Source: an uncultured Woeseiaceae bacterium (GTDB lineage Bacteria; Pseudomonadota; Gammaproteobacteria; Steroidobacterales; Woeseiaceae). From it: DNA of 64,000 nt. The stretch spans positions 1 through 64,000 of the forward strand of contig CAMYJB010000023.1 in assembly GCA_947258565.1 (NCBI GenBank), written 5' to 3'. The notes under the pieces are model-generated. The model did not search any database. It saw only the letters and a program-made list of their open reading frames with translations, and had not been told where the DNA came from. Every line of letters begins with the position of its first letter. The first letter of the stretch is position 1. Below are positions 17,811-26,686 of the stretch, one piece after another. The translations under genes and the position numbers were made by a program.

Positions 17811-18519
17811 AGGTGGAGAATGCGGCCGACAGCAATATCGCTGCGGAAGTCGACGTGCTCACGACGGTTGCCAATGCCTGGGAGCCGCTGAACTTCGACT
17901 TCTCGACTGCTCCCGGGTTCGACCCGAACATCGAGTACGGCAAGGCGATCATCTTCTTCGACTTCGTCGTGGACAAGCCCGGGGACGGCGCCACCTATTA
18001 CTGGGACGATCTCCAGTTCGGGCCACAGTTCTTCCAGATCGATCTGCCGGTCACTTTCGAGGACCCGCTGGTCGATTACAGCCTGAGCGATTTCAACGGC
18101 GCCTCCAGCGTCGTGGGGGCCGATCCTGTTGACGCGAACAACACCGTTGCTGCCACCACGAAGACGGTCGGTGCGGATTTCTTCGCCGGTACCATCGTCG
18201 GCAAGGACTTCGGCGGCTTCGCGAACCCGATCCCGTTCACGGCGACGGACTGTCCGTCAGGGTGTTCTCGCCGGCTGCGGGGATCATCGTCAAGCTGAAG
18301 GTGGAGAATGCGGCCGACGGCAATATCGCTTCGGAAGTCGACGTGCTCACGACGGCTGCCAATGCCTGGGAGTCGCTGAACTTCGACTTCTCGACGGTCG
18401 GTATCGACACCAGCTTTGAGTACAGCAAGGCGATCATCTTCTTCGACTTCGTCGTGGACAAGCCCGGGGACGGCGCCACCTATTACTGGGACGATCTCCA
18501 GTTCGGAGCCGCACCATGA
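16605..18519 (+). repeat. Four tandem repeats of about 485 bp in the GH16 gene
   Basis: Units start at 16605, 17091, 17571 and 18035, each with QIDLPVTF. Each encodes a domain of about 160 residues with the landmarks DYS-x-x-DF-G, FANPIPFTA, PAAG, WE-L-FDFSTVGID and WDD/WDN near the end. Copies three and four differ at only about five positions over their first 216 bp, while copies one and two are more diverged, so the last duplication is recent or being homogenised. The domains look like substrate-binding beta-sandwiches; no named family assigned. Confidence 0.9.
17811..18519 (+). pseudogene. Displaced C-terminal repeats of the GH16 protein
   Basis: This stretch continues the GH16 protein in two other frames. 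17811-18255 (frame +2 relative to the 5' part) encodes the rest of repeat three (VENAADSNIAAEVDV, WDDLQFGP) and the start of repeat four. After a single missing base near 18250 (GACTGTCC where GACCTGTCC would keep frame), the sequence to 18519 encodes SVRVFSPAAGIIVKLKVE through WDDLQFGAAP. The offsets of the two lesions (25 and 1 bases) account exactly for the frame changes. The final TGA overlaps an ATG at 18516, a join typical of an intact operon, which favours a sequencing or assembly cause or very recent mutation. Confidence 0.75.
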
Positions 18520-18578
18520 GCGCACCCATCGCAACTCCCCGCATCAACAAGCAATCCGATCAACGGAGAGACCCGATC

Positions 18579-21161
18579 ATGAAACCTACAAGGCTATTTT
18601 GTTGCGCGATGTCTCTCGCCGCGCTAGGCCTGGGAACGCCGCCATCGGCGCTGGCCCAGGATGATGATTCACAGCTGCTGGAGGAAATCATCGTAACCGC
18701 CACGCGGATGGAGACGGACCTGATGTCCACGTCGATCGCGGTGTCTGCATTCACGCAGGAAGAGCTGACGCGCGACGGCGTCAGGGACATACGCGATGCG
18801 TCGAGCCTCGTTCCCAACTTCGACGTCGCGTTTTCCCCGTCGGACAGCGGCGTGCAGCTGACGATGCGCGGCATCAACAGCAACAACTTTACCGAGATCG
18901 GTGACCCCAGCGTGGCGTTCCACGTGGACGGGGTGTACTCGCCGCGGCCGCAGGGCGCAACGGCGTTGATGTTCGACCTGGAGCGCCTCGAAGTGATGCG
19001 CGGACCGCAGGGCACCCTGTTCGGCCGGAACTCCGCGGCCGGCAGTGTCAACGTGGTTACGTCCAAACCGTCGACGGACGGGGTCTACGGCACGGTCGGC
19101 GCCGAGGCGGGCAACCGCGGCCAGCTCAACGTCCTCGGCACGCTGAACGTGCCGATCGGCGAGAATTTCGCCGTCCGCGGCAACTTCTTTGTCGAGCAGC
19201 GCGATGGTTTCGCCGACCAGGACAGCGGCACCAAGGACCTCGAAGGGATCGGAAACGCTGGTCCCGACGGTATTCCGGACATGGACCAGCGCCGCAATCG
19301 GCAGCTGTCCGAAGACGAATATTACGGAAACTCGGACCGCTGGGCCGCGCGTCTGAGCGCAATGTGGTTCCCGACGGACACGCTGGACTGGCGCGTGTCG
19401 TTCGAGACGGCACAGGATAATAGCGCCGGCTGGCCGATCGCGCCCAATTGCGACGTCAATCCGGACCTGTGCCGCTACAACGGCGGCGGCATCGACTACG
19501 TCGATCCGAATATTCCCGGATACCTCGACCTGCAAATGGATGCCGTGCGCAGCCACATCAACTGGGGTTTCACCAACGACCTGACGCTCGTCTACAATTT
19601 TGGCTGGGCATTGCAGGAGCGCGTTCAGGAGTGGGACGGCGACATGGGGTGGCGGCCGGTCCCGGGCCCGACGACGGGCTGGCTGAACCGCAACCAGCCC
19701 TGGGACAGCCTGTACCTCGCCACCGCTGATTCCAGCTACGAATCGTTCTCGCATGAGCTGCAGCTGCAGGGCCAGACCGGCCGATTTACCTGGATCGTCG
19801 GTGCGTTCGACTTCCGTGAGCAGAACGAAATTATTTTCGACGTCGAAATCCCGTTCTGCTGTTCAACAGGAGCTCTCGGCGGAATTTCGTTCGTGCAGCC
19901 CGAGCGCAATCTCGAGTCGCAGGCGATCTTCGGCCAGGCGACCTGGCACGTGACGGACCGCTGGCACCTGACCTTCGGCTACCGGTACACGGAAGACGTC
20001 CGAGAAGACGTTGGCGGCCGCAACATCGGTTGTTTCGGCGGCGGCGGATGTTCCTGGAGTGCAGGACAGATCCCCAACGATGGCCATCCGCAGACGCCGG
20101 GTGAAACCGACGAGCTCTTGCTGCCACAGTTCACGAGCGCCGACCTCGGTCCCGGCATGGGCGCCCAGGACCGCTTCAACAACTACCAGGTATTCGATGT
20201 CAACGACAACAGGGAAACGTTCGACCAGGGTAACTGGCGGGTTGGCGTGGACTACGATCTCAATGACGAGACCTTTCTCTACATGTACGCGGCGACGGGA
20301 TCCAAGTCCGGCTCGTTCGGAGACGGCGTCGACGTGTGCCGCTGTGGCCGAATCGAATTCTTTTCCTTCGAACCGGAAGACGTCCTTAACTACGAGCTCG
20401 GTTACAAGGCAACGTTGCTCGACGGGACTCTGAACCTGACAATCGCGGCGTTCTACACCGAGTTCAAGAACAAGCAGGTATCCCAGTTCCGCACGGTCGG
20501 GTTCGTCGAGGATCCGCCCGGGGAGCCGGTTTTGCCGCTGCAGGAGATCGGTTCCCTGGTGACATCGAATGCCGGCGAGGCCGAGATCAAGGGCCTCGAA
20601 GTCGAGTGGGCCTGGATACCCTGGGAGAACGGCCGGCTGACCGGTGGTATCGGGCTACTCGATACGGCGTTCCTCAGCTGGCCCGGCTATGCGGGCGAAG
20701 CATATTTTTGCGAACAGCGCGCTGAGGCAGGTCCGGAATTCGAGTGCGTCCCTCAGGATGATGGTTCCGGCACGAGCAATATCGAGGGTAACGAGCTGCC
20801 CTATTCGACGCCGGTATCAATGACCGTCGCCTACTCGCACGATATCTTGCTAAACGGCGGCGCGACTATTACACCGTACCTGAAATTCCATTACGAAGGC
20901 GAAATGCACTTCACCGAGGGCAACTTTGACGCGATCCCGGCGCTGTCCGACAAGCGCAACGAGATCGGCACGCTCGACGCTACGCTGCGTTATACGTCGC
21001 CAGAGAACACCTGGTCGGTGGAGGCGTTCGTCTACAACGTAACCGATGAACGCTTCCAGACGTACTGGGTGGACAGCAACCAACCCGATGCGCCGTTGTT
21101 TACCTGGAACGCGCCGAGGACGTGGGGTGTGCGGTTCGCCTATAACGTAAGGCCGAACTGA
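18579..21161 (+). CDS. TonB-dependent outer-membrane receptor (second)
   Basis: An 860-residue receptor. The signal peptide is FCCAMSLAALGLGTPPSALAQ, the TonB-box-like segment LLEEIIVTATR, and the plug has FDLERLEVMRGPQGTLFGRNS. The barrel ends with RTWGVRFAYNVRPN. It follows the GH16 gene and so belongs to the LacI-controlled glucan operon; it probably imports products of that enzyme. An in-frame ATG at 18516 overlaps the GH16 stop, but I prefer the ATG at 18579 because GGAGAG lies just before it and the signal peptide then starts at residue 1. It is more closely the classical 'VTATR' receptor type than the first receptor. Confidence 0.9.
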   Translation: MKPTRLFCCAMSLAALGLGTPPSALAQDDDSQLLEEIIVTATRMETDLMSTSIAVSAFTQEELTRDGVRDIRDASSLVPNFDVAFSPSDSGVQLTMRGINSNNFTEIGDPSVAFHVDGVYSPRPQGATALMFDLERLEVMRGPQGTLFGRNSAAGSVNVVTSKPSTDGVYGTVGAEAGNRGQLNVLGTLNVPIGENFAVRGNFFVEQRDGFADQDSGTKDLEGIGNAGPDGIPDMDQRRNRQLSEDEYYGNSDRWAARLSAMWFPTDTLDWRVSFETAQDNSAGWPIAPNCDVNPDLCRYNGGGIDYVDPNIPGYLDLQMDAVRSHINWGFTNDLTLVYNFGWALQERVQEWDGDMGWRPVPGPTTGWLNRNQPWDSLYLATADSSYESFSHELQLQGQTGRFTWIVGAFDFREQNEIIFDVEIPFCCSTGALGGISFVQPERNLESQAIFGQATWHVTDRWHLTFGYRYTEDVREDVGGRNIGCFGGGGCSWSAGQIPNDGHPQTPGETDELLLPQFTSADLGPGMGAQDRFNNYQVFDVNDNRETFDQGNWRVGVDYDLNDETFLYMYAATGSKSGSFGDGVDVCRCGRIEFFSFEPEDVLNYELGYKATLLDGTLNLTIAAFYTEFKNKQVSQFRTVGFVEDPPGEPVLPLQEIGSLVTSNAGEAEIKGLEVEWAWIPWENGRLTGGIGLLDTAFLSWPGYAGEAYFCEQRAEAGPEFECVPQDDGSGTSNIEGNELPYSTPVSMTVAYSHDILLNGGATITPYLKFHYEGEMHFTEGNFDAIPALSDKRNEIGTLDATLRYTSPENTWSVEAFVYNVTDERFQTYWVDSNQPDAPLFTWNAPRTWGVRFAYNVRPN

Positions 21162-21168
21162 TCGGCAA

Positions 21169-21204
21169 CAAGCGCTGCCGGGCCCTCAGGTCTGGCAGCG
21201 CTTG
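21169..21204. terminator. Hairpin between convergent TonB receptor and mutM
   Basis: An 11-bp perfect inverted repeat, CAAGCGCTGCC (21169-21179) and GGCAGCGCTTG (21194-21204), separates the converging genes; its right arm lies inside the last codons of mutM. No T-run follows, so termination is probable but not certain. Confidence 0.5.
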
Positions 21205-21998
21205 CAATAGTACGTTGCGCGCTGCCCCTGCACGATCGCGGTGACCGGCCTGTCACAACGGTGGCAGGGCTCGTCTTCGCGACCGTAGACATCCAGTTCC
21301 TGCTGGAACCAGCCAGCCTCGCCGAAGCCGCCGTAATAGTCCCTGAGCGTCGTGCCGCCGGCGCGAATCGCCCGCTGCAGAACTTCCCGGATGGATTCGG
21401 CGAGGGCTTCGTAGCGCGGCAAGGCGATGCGGCCCGCCGCGCGTTTCGGGTTGATGCCCGCAAGGAACAGCGATTCACTCGCATAGATGTTGCCAACACC
21501 CACGACGATACCGGCGTTCATGATGAACTGCTTCACGGCGACACGGCGCCCGCGTGATTTTCGCCACAGGTACTCGCCGCTGAATTCGTCGCCGAGCGGC
21601 TCGGGGCCGAGATCTTTCAGCAGCCAGTGTGCGCCGGGGTCATCGCTCCAGTGCAGGGAGCCGAAACGCCGCGGATCGCGCAGCCGCAGGGCGTGTCCGG
21701 ATCCGAGGCCGAAATCGACATGGTCGTGAATGCCGGCAGGTGTGTCGCGGTCCACGATGCTCACATGACCCGACATGCCGAGGTGCAGGATGGCTGTGCC
21801 GTCCGTGGTGTTGATCAGGAGATACTTGGCGCGCCGGTCGACGGACGTGACCGTCTGCCCCGGAAGGTGCCTGTCGATCTCTTCGCTGACCGGCCATCGC
21901 AGGCGGCGGTCGCGAATCGTGACGTCCACGATCTCCTGGCCGACGAGATGCGGCTCGATGCCGCGGCGGCTGGTTTCGACTTCGGGCAGTTCAGGCAT
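21186..21998 (-). CDS. mutM: Formamidopyrimidine-DNA glycosylase
   Basis: A 270-residue DNA repair glycosylase/AP lyase removing 8-oxoguanine and formamidopyrimidines. The mature start MPELPEVETSRRG puts the catalytic Pro2 and Glu3 at the N-terminus, which fixes the start at 21998 rather than an upstream ATG at 22070. The helix-two-turn-helix region (ESLFLAGINPKRAA) and a C-terminal zinc finger with two CxxC pairs (CHRC, CKRC) are present. It stands alone after a terminator. All key residues are intact. Confidence 0.97.
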   Translation of the reverse strand: MPELPEVETSRRGIEPHLVGQEIVDVTIRDRRLRWPVSEEIDRHLPGQTVTSVDRRAKYLLINTTDGTAILHLGMSGHVSIVDRDTPAGIHDHVDFGLGSGHALRLRDPRRFGSLHWSDDPGAHWLLKDLGPEPLGDEFSGEYLWRKSRGRRVAVKQFIMNAGIVVGVGNIYASESLFLAGINPKRAAGRIALPRYEALAESIREVLQRAIRAGGTTLRDYYGGFGEAGWFQQELDVYGREDEPCHRCDRPVTAIVQGQRATYYCKRCQT

Positions 21999-22027
21999 GC
22001 CGCTAGAGTGCCAACAAAGCAGCCAAC

Positions 22028-22060
22028 AAAAAAGCCTGCCGGTGAAGGGCACCGGCAGGC
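22028..22060 (-). terminator. Rho-independent terminator of the DUF4382 lipoprotein gene
   Basis: On the minus strand an 11-bp perfect stem (GCCTGCCGGTG with CACCGGCAGGC) and a 5-nt loop are followed by six T residues. It lies 26 bp beyond the lipoprotein stop and separates it from mutM. Confidence 0.92.
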
Positions 22061-22085
22061 CTCCTCCCATTGGCCCAAGCGTCAG

Positions 22086-23423
22086 TTATTCGCCGGTATC
22101 GACCACGACGTCATCCGCGTCGAAGCAGCCGTCTGTCACGTCGAGTTCACCGAAGACGTAGGCAATCCTGCCCGCCTGGATATCGGCAAAGCTTCCCTCG
22201 GCGCTGGTGCCGTCGGAAATAACGGTGATCGTCGCGCCTGCATTGACACAGACATTGACGTCGCCACTCGCGGTTGCGAGCATGAACCCGGGCTCGCTGA
22301 CCGGTTCGCCAATCGTGCCGCTCAACTGTTCGGGGTCGTCGTCGCTGTCCAGCACGATCAGTGCGGCGCGCAGCAACGCCGGATCGCCACTGGAGACACC
22401 TTCCAATTCGATACCCTGGCCGACCTGTAGCGCGTCGGAAGTTAGCATCTCGCCGTCGGGGCCGAAGATCTTCGTGCAGCCATCCTGTAATTCGACGGTG
22501 ACCTCGATACCACCACGGTCGATGACCAGGAACAGGCCGTCGGCGTCCGGAATCTCGGTAACGATACCTTTCACCTGCTCGGCGCCACCCTTCTCGACGA
22601 TAATCGCGTCGATATCCGGGTTGCCGTCACCATTGCCGTCGCTGTAATAGCCGATGACGACGACCATGTCGTCGACGGCCAGGGTATCCGCGTCGATGGG
22701 GTCTATGGGTATGCCGTCCTGGTCGAAAACGCAGGCGCCCTCGGCGAGGCTGACGTCGAGGCACACATCCGGGTTATCGAGCGCGCAAAGCACGAAGCTA
22801 CCCGGATCGCCTTCGGCATTTGCCGCGATCCGCCCCTCGATCCGCACGAGCTCGTCGGGCAGCCCGTCCAGCATGAATTTGACCCGCACCACTGGGCGCA
22901 CGCGGTACTTGCCGTTGCCTGTCTGCACGACGTGGATGGACTTGTTCGCGTCCATGTCCACGTGGGCGACGAGCGTTCGGCCCGGCACCACTTCGATGCC
23001 GCCCGGCTCGAGAAGATCGATCCTGCCGTTCGCAGGTGGTCGCGGAAAGTGCGAGTCGCCCTGATTGTCGACGATTTCGAAGTTCTCGATCTGCAGCCGC
23101 AGCTTCGTGTAGGTGCCAGCGGCGACCTCGCCCAGTGCGATCGGCACGCTGTAGTTCTCGAGGTCGAGCAGGTTGACGCGCGTATTGCCGCTGTAGATGG
23201 CCTGCTGTCCCCGGTCCCCGATCAACGTCGCTTCCGTTACGTCAAAGCTGATCGCCTTCAGATCGTCGGTCGGCAGGTCCGTCAGCATAAGTGCAACGGT
23301 GCCCGTGGCCGGGACGGGCTCTGAACCCGGCGAGCCATCGCCACCGCAGGCCGCCAGCACGCCGGCGACCGCAAGCAACGCCAGTGTCGCCCGGATTCGG
23401 GAAAAAGTGTTTGTTGCGCTCAC
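22086..23423 (-). CDS. DUF4382 domain lipoprotein
   Basis: A 445-residue predicted lipoprotein. The signal peptide ends in a lipobox (GVLAACGG). Residues about 30-190 are a DUF4382 domain (TGTVALMLTDLPTDDLKAISFDVTEA, then HVDMDANKSIHV). The rest holds repeated short beta-domains resembling DUF5666, including a calcium-site-like DGNGDGNPDID near the middle. I place the start at a GTG (23423) because GGAGGA lies 6-7 bp before it and the signal peptide then begins at residue 1; an ATG at 23447 would put the ribosome site inside the gene. Function unknown; metal or carbohydrate binding at the cell envelope is possible. Monocistronic, with its own terminator. Confidence 0.82.
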   Translation of the reverse strand: MSATNTFSRIRATLALLAVAGVLAACGGDGSPGSEPVPATGTVALMLTDLPTDDLKAISFDVTEATLIGDRGQQAIYSGNTRVNLLDLENYSVPIALGEVAAGTYTKLRLQIENFEIVDNQGDSHFPRPPANGRIDLLEPGGIEVVPGRTLVAHVDMDANKSIHVVQTGNGKYRVRPVVRVKFMLDGLPDELVRIEGRIAANAEGDPGSFVLCALDNPDVCLDVSLAEGACVFDQDGIPIDPIDADTLAVDDMVVVIGYYSDGNGDGNPDIDAIIVEKGGAEQVKGIVTEIPDADGLFLVIDRGGIEVTVELQDGCTKIFGPDGEMLTSDALQVGQGIELEGVSSGDPALLRAALIVLDSDDDPEQLSGTIGEPVSEPGFMLATASGDVNVCVNAGATITVISDGTSAEGSFADIQAGRIAYVFGELDVTDGCFDADDVVVDTGE

Positions 23424-23572
23424 AGTCGGTTCCTCCGGTTTCGCCATCGAACAGGCGATTTGGATTGATTCAAAATCAGGCGGAGGAATCGCAACATTAA
23501 CATCCCTGAAGTGCTGCGCAACTGTCTCAAAACGCCGACAGGTAACATAAGATACGTGCGCATGCTCCGGGC

Positions 23573-23605
23573 AAAAAAATACCCGCGACGCTGTGCGGGT
23601 ATTTT
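23573..23605. terminator. Bidirectional terminator downstream of rpmG
   Basis: An 11-bp stem AAAATACCCGC/GCGGGTATTTT with an 8-nt loop, with an A-run on the left. On the minus strand it follows the rpmG stop by 28 bp. Confidence 0.88.
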
Positions 23606-23633
23606 CTGAAATGCTTGTGGCGACCGGAAACGC

Positions 23634-23801
23634 TTACTTGATCTTCGATTCCTTGTAGATCACATGCTTGCGAATCGTCGGGTCGTATTTCTTCGTCTCG
23701 AGCTTCTCCGGATGGAGCTTCTTGTTCTTGGTGGCCGTGTAGTAGTGGCCGGTCCCGGCACTCGAAACGAGCTTGATTTTTTCGCGATTACCTTTTGCCA
23801 T
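23634..23801 (-). CDS. rpmG: 50S ribosomal protein L33
   Basis: A 55-residue ribosomal protein ([18 protein letters not shown], then YYTATKNKK and [19 protein letters not shown]). GGAGGA lies just upstream of the ATG at 23801. The zinc-binding cysteines found in some L33 proteins are absent, so this is the cysteine-free form. It is 19 bp downstream of rpmB and co-transcribed with it. Confidence 0.98.
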   Translation of the reverse strand: MAKGNREKIKLVSSAGTGHYYTATKNKKLHPEKLETKKYDPTIRKHVIYKESKIK

Positions 23802-23820
23802 AGTGCAGTCCTCCGGCGCC

Positions 23821-24057
23821 TCAGATGTGCTGGCCCTGGGCACGCAGGTCGGCTACGACCTTGTCGATACCGTGCTTGTCGATGATGCGCAGGCCCTTGT
23901 GCGACACGCGCAGGCGTACGAAACGCTTCTCGGACTCGAGCCAGAAACGCTTGCTCTGCAGGTTCGGCAGGAAGCGGCGACGCGTCTTGTTGTGGGCGTG
24001 GGAGACATTATTGCCGCTCTGCGGCCGTTTCCCGGTCACCTGGCACACTTTGGACAT
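23821..24057 (-). CDS. rpmB: 50S ribosomal protein L28
   Basis: A 78-residue ribosomal protein ([37 protein letters not shown], ending [16 protein letters not shown]), the standard length. First gene of the rpmB-rpmG operon, with a good promoter and a hairpin leader upstream. Confidence 0.98.
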   Translation of the reverse strand: MSKVCQVTGKRPQSGNNVSHAHNKTRRRFLPNLQSKRFWLESEKRFVRLRVSHKGLRIIDKHGIDKVVADLRAQGQHI

Positions 24058-24095
24058 GACTAAGTCCTTGATTTAACTGTTTAATGGTACACGAC

Positions 24096-24154
24096 GTGCC
24101 CGCGACGGCGGGCACCGAGCGGGCCTTTATACCAGCCCTGAGGGGGCAATTCAA
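24096..24154 (-). promoter_or_regulatory. rpmB promoter with a 5' leader hairpin
   Basis: On the minus strand TTGAAT (24154-24149), a 17-bp spacer and TATAAA (24131-24126) form a strong sigma-70 promoter. The transcript would begin near 24119. Its first bases form a perfect 8-bp stem with a GACG loop (GTGCCCGC/GCGGGCAC, 24096-24115). Such a 5' hairpin may protect the mRNA or bind a ribosomal protein; the latter is only a suggestion. Confidence 0.75.
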
Positions 24155-24183
24155 GCGCGCGGCAGGTACCTCGGGCGGCCGGC

Positions 24184-24822
24184 TCAGAGCAGCCCGCGGC
24201 TGGCCAGCGAGGTGGTTCCGGCATCGCCGATGATGAGGTGGTCGAGCAGCCGGATATCGACGAGCTCGAGTGCCGATTTCAGGCGCCGCGTGATCCGTTC
24301 GTCCGCCTGGCTGGGTTCGGCGACGCCGGAGGGATGGTTGTGCGCCAGGATCACGGCGGCTGCGTTTGCGGCCAGTGCTTCCTTGACGACCTCTCGCGGA
24401 TAGACGCTGGTGCCGTCGATGGTGCCGCGGAACAACTCGTCGAATCGCAGCACTCGATGGCGATTGTCGAGGTACAGGCAGCAAAAGCGCTCGTGCGGGA
24501 GGTGCCGGAGCTTCGACAGCAGGAAGGCTTCGGTGTCGGCCGGGCTGCGGATGCACGCCCCCACGGGCAGCGACTGCTCGAAGTAGCGCCGCGCGAGCAG
24601 CGGGACTGCACGCAACACGGCGAGCCTCGCATGGCCGATCCCGTCTTCGGCCAGGATCGACACGCTGTCGGCATGCAGCAGCTCGCGCAGGGAGCCGAAG
24701 CGCTGCAGCAGCCGATGGGCCAGGCCGGCCCCGAACGGCGCGCGACCGCCCGCCCGGAGCAGCAGGGCGAGGAGCTCGGCGTCGTCCGGCTCGCGGCTGC
24801 CGGCGTGCGCGGTTCGACCCAT
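24184..24822 (-). CDS. radC: RadC-family JAB/MPN domain protein
   Basis: A 212-residue protein. Residues about 10-60 are the helix-hairpin-helix region (DAELLALLLRAGG, LLQRFGSLRELL). The JAB1/MPN metalloprotease-like domain follows, with the intact JAMM motif HNHPSGVAEPSQAD and a final SLASRGLL. The N-terminus is a little shorter than in usual RadC, which begins with an ERPRERLL segment; MGRTAHAGSREP stands there instead. Named as a DNA repair protein, though the true role of RadC is uncertain. It is divergent from coaBC, an arrangement common in proteobacteria. Confidence 0.93.
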   Translation of the reverse strand: MGRTAHAGSREPDDAELLALLLRAGGRAPFGAGLAHRLLQRFGSLRELLHADSVSILAEDGIGHARLAVLRAVPLLARRYFEQSLPVGACIRSPADTEAFLLSKLRHLPHERFCCLYLDNRHRVLRFDELFRGTIDGTSVYPREVVKEALAANAAAVILAHNHPSGVAEPSQADERITRRLKSALELVDIRLLDHLIIGDAGTTSLASRGLL

Positions 24823-24956
24823 GAACGATCCCTGTTACCCGTGCCCGGTGAAAACCCCGATTAGTGCCTTTTCGGCCTATCGATACAAGCAATCAATCTC
24901 GACCGGAGCGGTCATTTCTCTGGAAATTCCGCCGAGTGAAAGGCTAAGCTGGGCGC

Positions 24957-26198
24957 ATGAATATCGTACTCGGAATCAGTGGGGGCATCGCTGCGTACAA
25001 GACGCCGGAGCTGGTGCGCCGGCTTCGTGAACGCGGCGCCGACGTGCAGATCGTCATGACGGTGTCGGCGGAGGAGTTTGTCACGCCGACGTCGCTGCAG
25101 GCGGTCTCGGGGCGGCCAATACGCAGCAATCTCTGGGACAAGGAAGCGGAAGCGTCGATGAGCCACATCGAGCTGGCGCGCTGGGCAGACCTCGTACTGA
25201 TCGCGCCGGCGACGGCCGAGATCATGGCGCGGCTCGCCGGTGGCGGGGCGCCGGACCTCCTGACGACGTTGTGCCTGGCGACCGAGGCGCCGATTTCGAT
25301 CGCGCCCGCGATGAACAGGGTCATGTGGGCGAATCCGGCGGTACAGGCGAACCGCAAAACGCTCGAAGAGCGGGGAATGCAGATTCTCGGGCCCGACGTC
25401 GGTTCGCAGGCCTGCGGCGAGACGGGCGCGGGCCGCATGCTCGAGCCCGACGCCATCGCCGACGCGGTATGCAGCCCGGAATTCGCCGGCGCCATTGCGG
25501 ACGGCGTCCTCGCCGGCAAGACCGTGCTTTTGACGGCGGGCCCGACGCGCGAAGCCATCGACCCGGTGCGCTACATCACGAATCGCAGCTCCGGCAAGAT
25601 GGGTTATGCGATGGCGTCGTCCGCCCACGCGCTGGGCGCGCGCGTCATACTCATCAGTGGCCCGGTTTCACTGCCCGACCCGCGCGGCGCCGAAGTCGTA
25701 CACGTCGAAACGGCCGAAGAAATGCACGCCGCAACCCACGCGCGGATCGCGGAAGCGGATATCTTCATCGCCGCGGCTGCCGTGTCGGACTACCGGCCGG
25801 CCGAGTCCTCTGCCCGGAAGATCAAGAAGACGCACGATACGATGACACTCGAACTCGTGCGCTCGCCGGATATCCTGGCGTCCGTCGCCGGACTCGAGGG
25901 TGCGCCATTCACGGTCGGCTTCGCCGCAGAGACCGAGAACGTGCGCGACTACGCGCTCGGAAAACTCGAGAACAAGAAGCTGGACATGATCGTCGCCAAT
26001 CGCGTCGGTGCCGATTGCGGTTTCGACCACGACGACAACGCGGCGGAAATTCTCTGGGGCGGGGGCGACAAGGCATTCGACAAGATGCCCAAATCCGAAC
26101 TGGCTGCCGCGCTCATGGACGTCATCGCCGGGCGCTTCCAAGACACGCGGGGTACCGAAACCCAGCCCGCGCTGTCCATCGTTTCCATGAAAGAATGA
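24957..26198 (+). CDS. coaBC: Bifunctional phosphopantothenoylcysteine decarboxylase/synthetase
   Basis: A 413-residue bifunctional enzyme of coenzyme A synthesis. The N-terminal CoaC flavoprotein half has [28 protein letters not shown], the PAMNRVMW motif and the [10 protein letters not shown] cysteine motif. The C-terminal CoaB half begins near [21 protein letters not shown] and includes [20 protein letters not shown]. It converts 4'-phosphopantothenate to 4'-phosphopantetheine. Its stop overlaps the dut start (ATGA), so the two are translationally coupled. Confidence 0.97.
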   Translation: MNIVLGISGGIAAYKTPELVRRLRERGADVQIVMTVSAEEFVTPTSLQAVSGRPIRSNLWDKEAEASMSHIELARWADLVLIAPATAEIMARLAGGGAPDLLTTLCLATEAPISIAPAMNRVMWANPAVQANRKTLEERGMQILGPDVGSQACGETGAGRMLEPDAIADAVCSPEFAGAIADGVLAGKTVLLTAGPTREAIDPVRYITNRSSGKMGYAMASSAHALGARVILISGPVSLPDPRGAEVVHVETAEEMHAATHARIAEADIFIAAAAVSDYRPAESSARKIKKTHDTMTLELVRSPDILASVAGLEGAPFTVGFAAETENVRDYALGKLENKKLDMIVANRVGADCGFDHDDNAAEILWGGGDKAFDKMPKSELAAALMDVIAGRFQDTRGTETQPALSIVSMKE

Positions 26199-26680
26199 CG
26201 GCAGGAAGAGCGGCGGAGACGGCCTTGCGACTGATTGAACTCAAGATCCTCGACCCGCGCCTGGGTGATTCGATTCCGCTGCCGCATTACGCGACGGACG
26301 GCTCGGCCGGTCTCGACATGAGAGCCTGCATCGATGAGCCGGTCAGCGTCGAGCCGGGTGCGACGGAGCTGATACCGACCGGGCTTGCGATTCACATCGG
26401 GGATCCGGGGCTTGCCGCGGTTCTGCTGCCGCGTTCGGGTCTCGGTCACAAGCACGGCCTCGTGCTCGGCAACCTGACCGGGCTGATCGACTCCGACTAC
26501 CAGGGGCAGGTGTTCATTTCCTGCTGGAACCGGGGGTCGCAGCGCTACGCGGTTCAGCCGGGAGAGCGCATCGCCCAGATGGTGTTCGTGCCCGTGGCGC
26601 AGGTGCGCTTCCAGGTCGTCGAGGAGTTCGACGACAGCGATCGGGGAGACGGGGGCTTCGGGCACTCAGGCACGGCCTGA
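26195..26680 (+). CDS. dut: Deoxyuridine 5'-triphosphate nucleotidohydrolase
   Basis: A 161-residue dUTPase hydrolysing dUTP to dUMP and pyrophosphate. Trimeric dUTPase motifs are all present: [39 protein letters not shown] and the C-terminal [10 protein letters not shown]. The ATG at 26195 overlaps the coaBC stop. A TTG at 26225, with GGAG upstream, would give a length closer to the usual 151 residues and is a possible alternative start. Confidence 0.97.
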   Translation: MTAGRAAETALRLIELKILDPRLGDSIPLPHYATDGSAGLDMRACIDEPVSVEPGATELIPTGLAIHIGDPGLAAVLLPRSGLGHKHGLVLGNLTGLIDSDYQGQVFISCWNRGSQRYAVQPGERIAQMVFVPVAQVRFQVVEEFDDSDRGDGGFGHSGTA

Positions 26681-26686
26681 GCGTAT

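Noticed and set aside
16605..18519. Repeats that could suggest a CRISPR-like or satellite array
   Set aside because: The units are about 485 bp, coding, and follow protein domains; no short repeat-spacer pattern.
18516..18578. Upstream ATG for the second TonB receptor
   Set aside because: Would put 21 polar residues before the signal peptide; a good ribosome site lies before the ATG at 18579.
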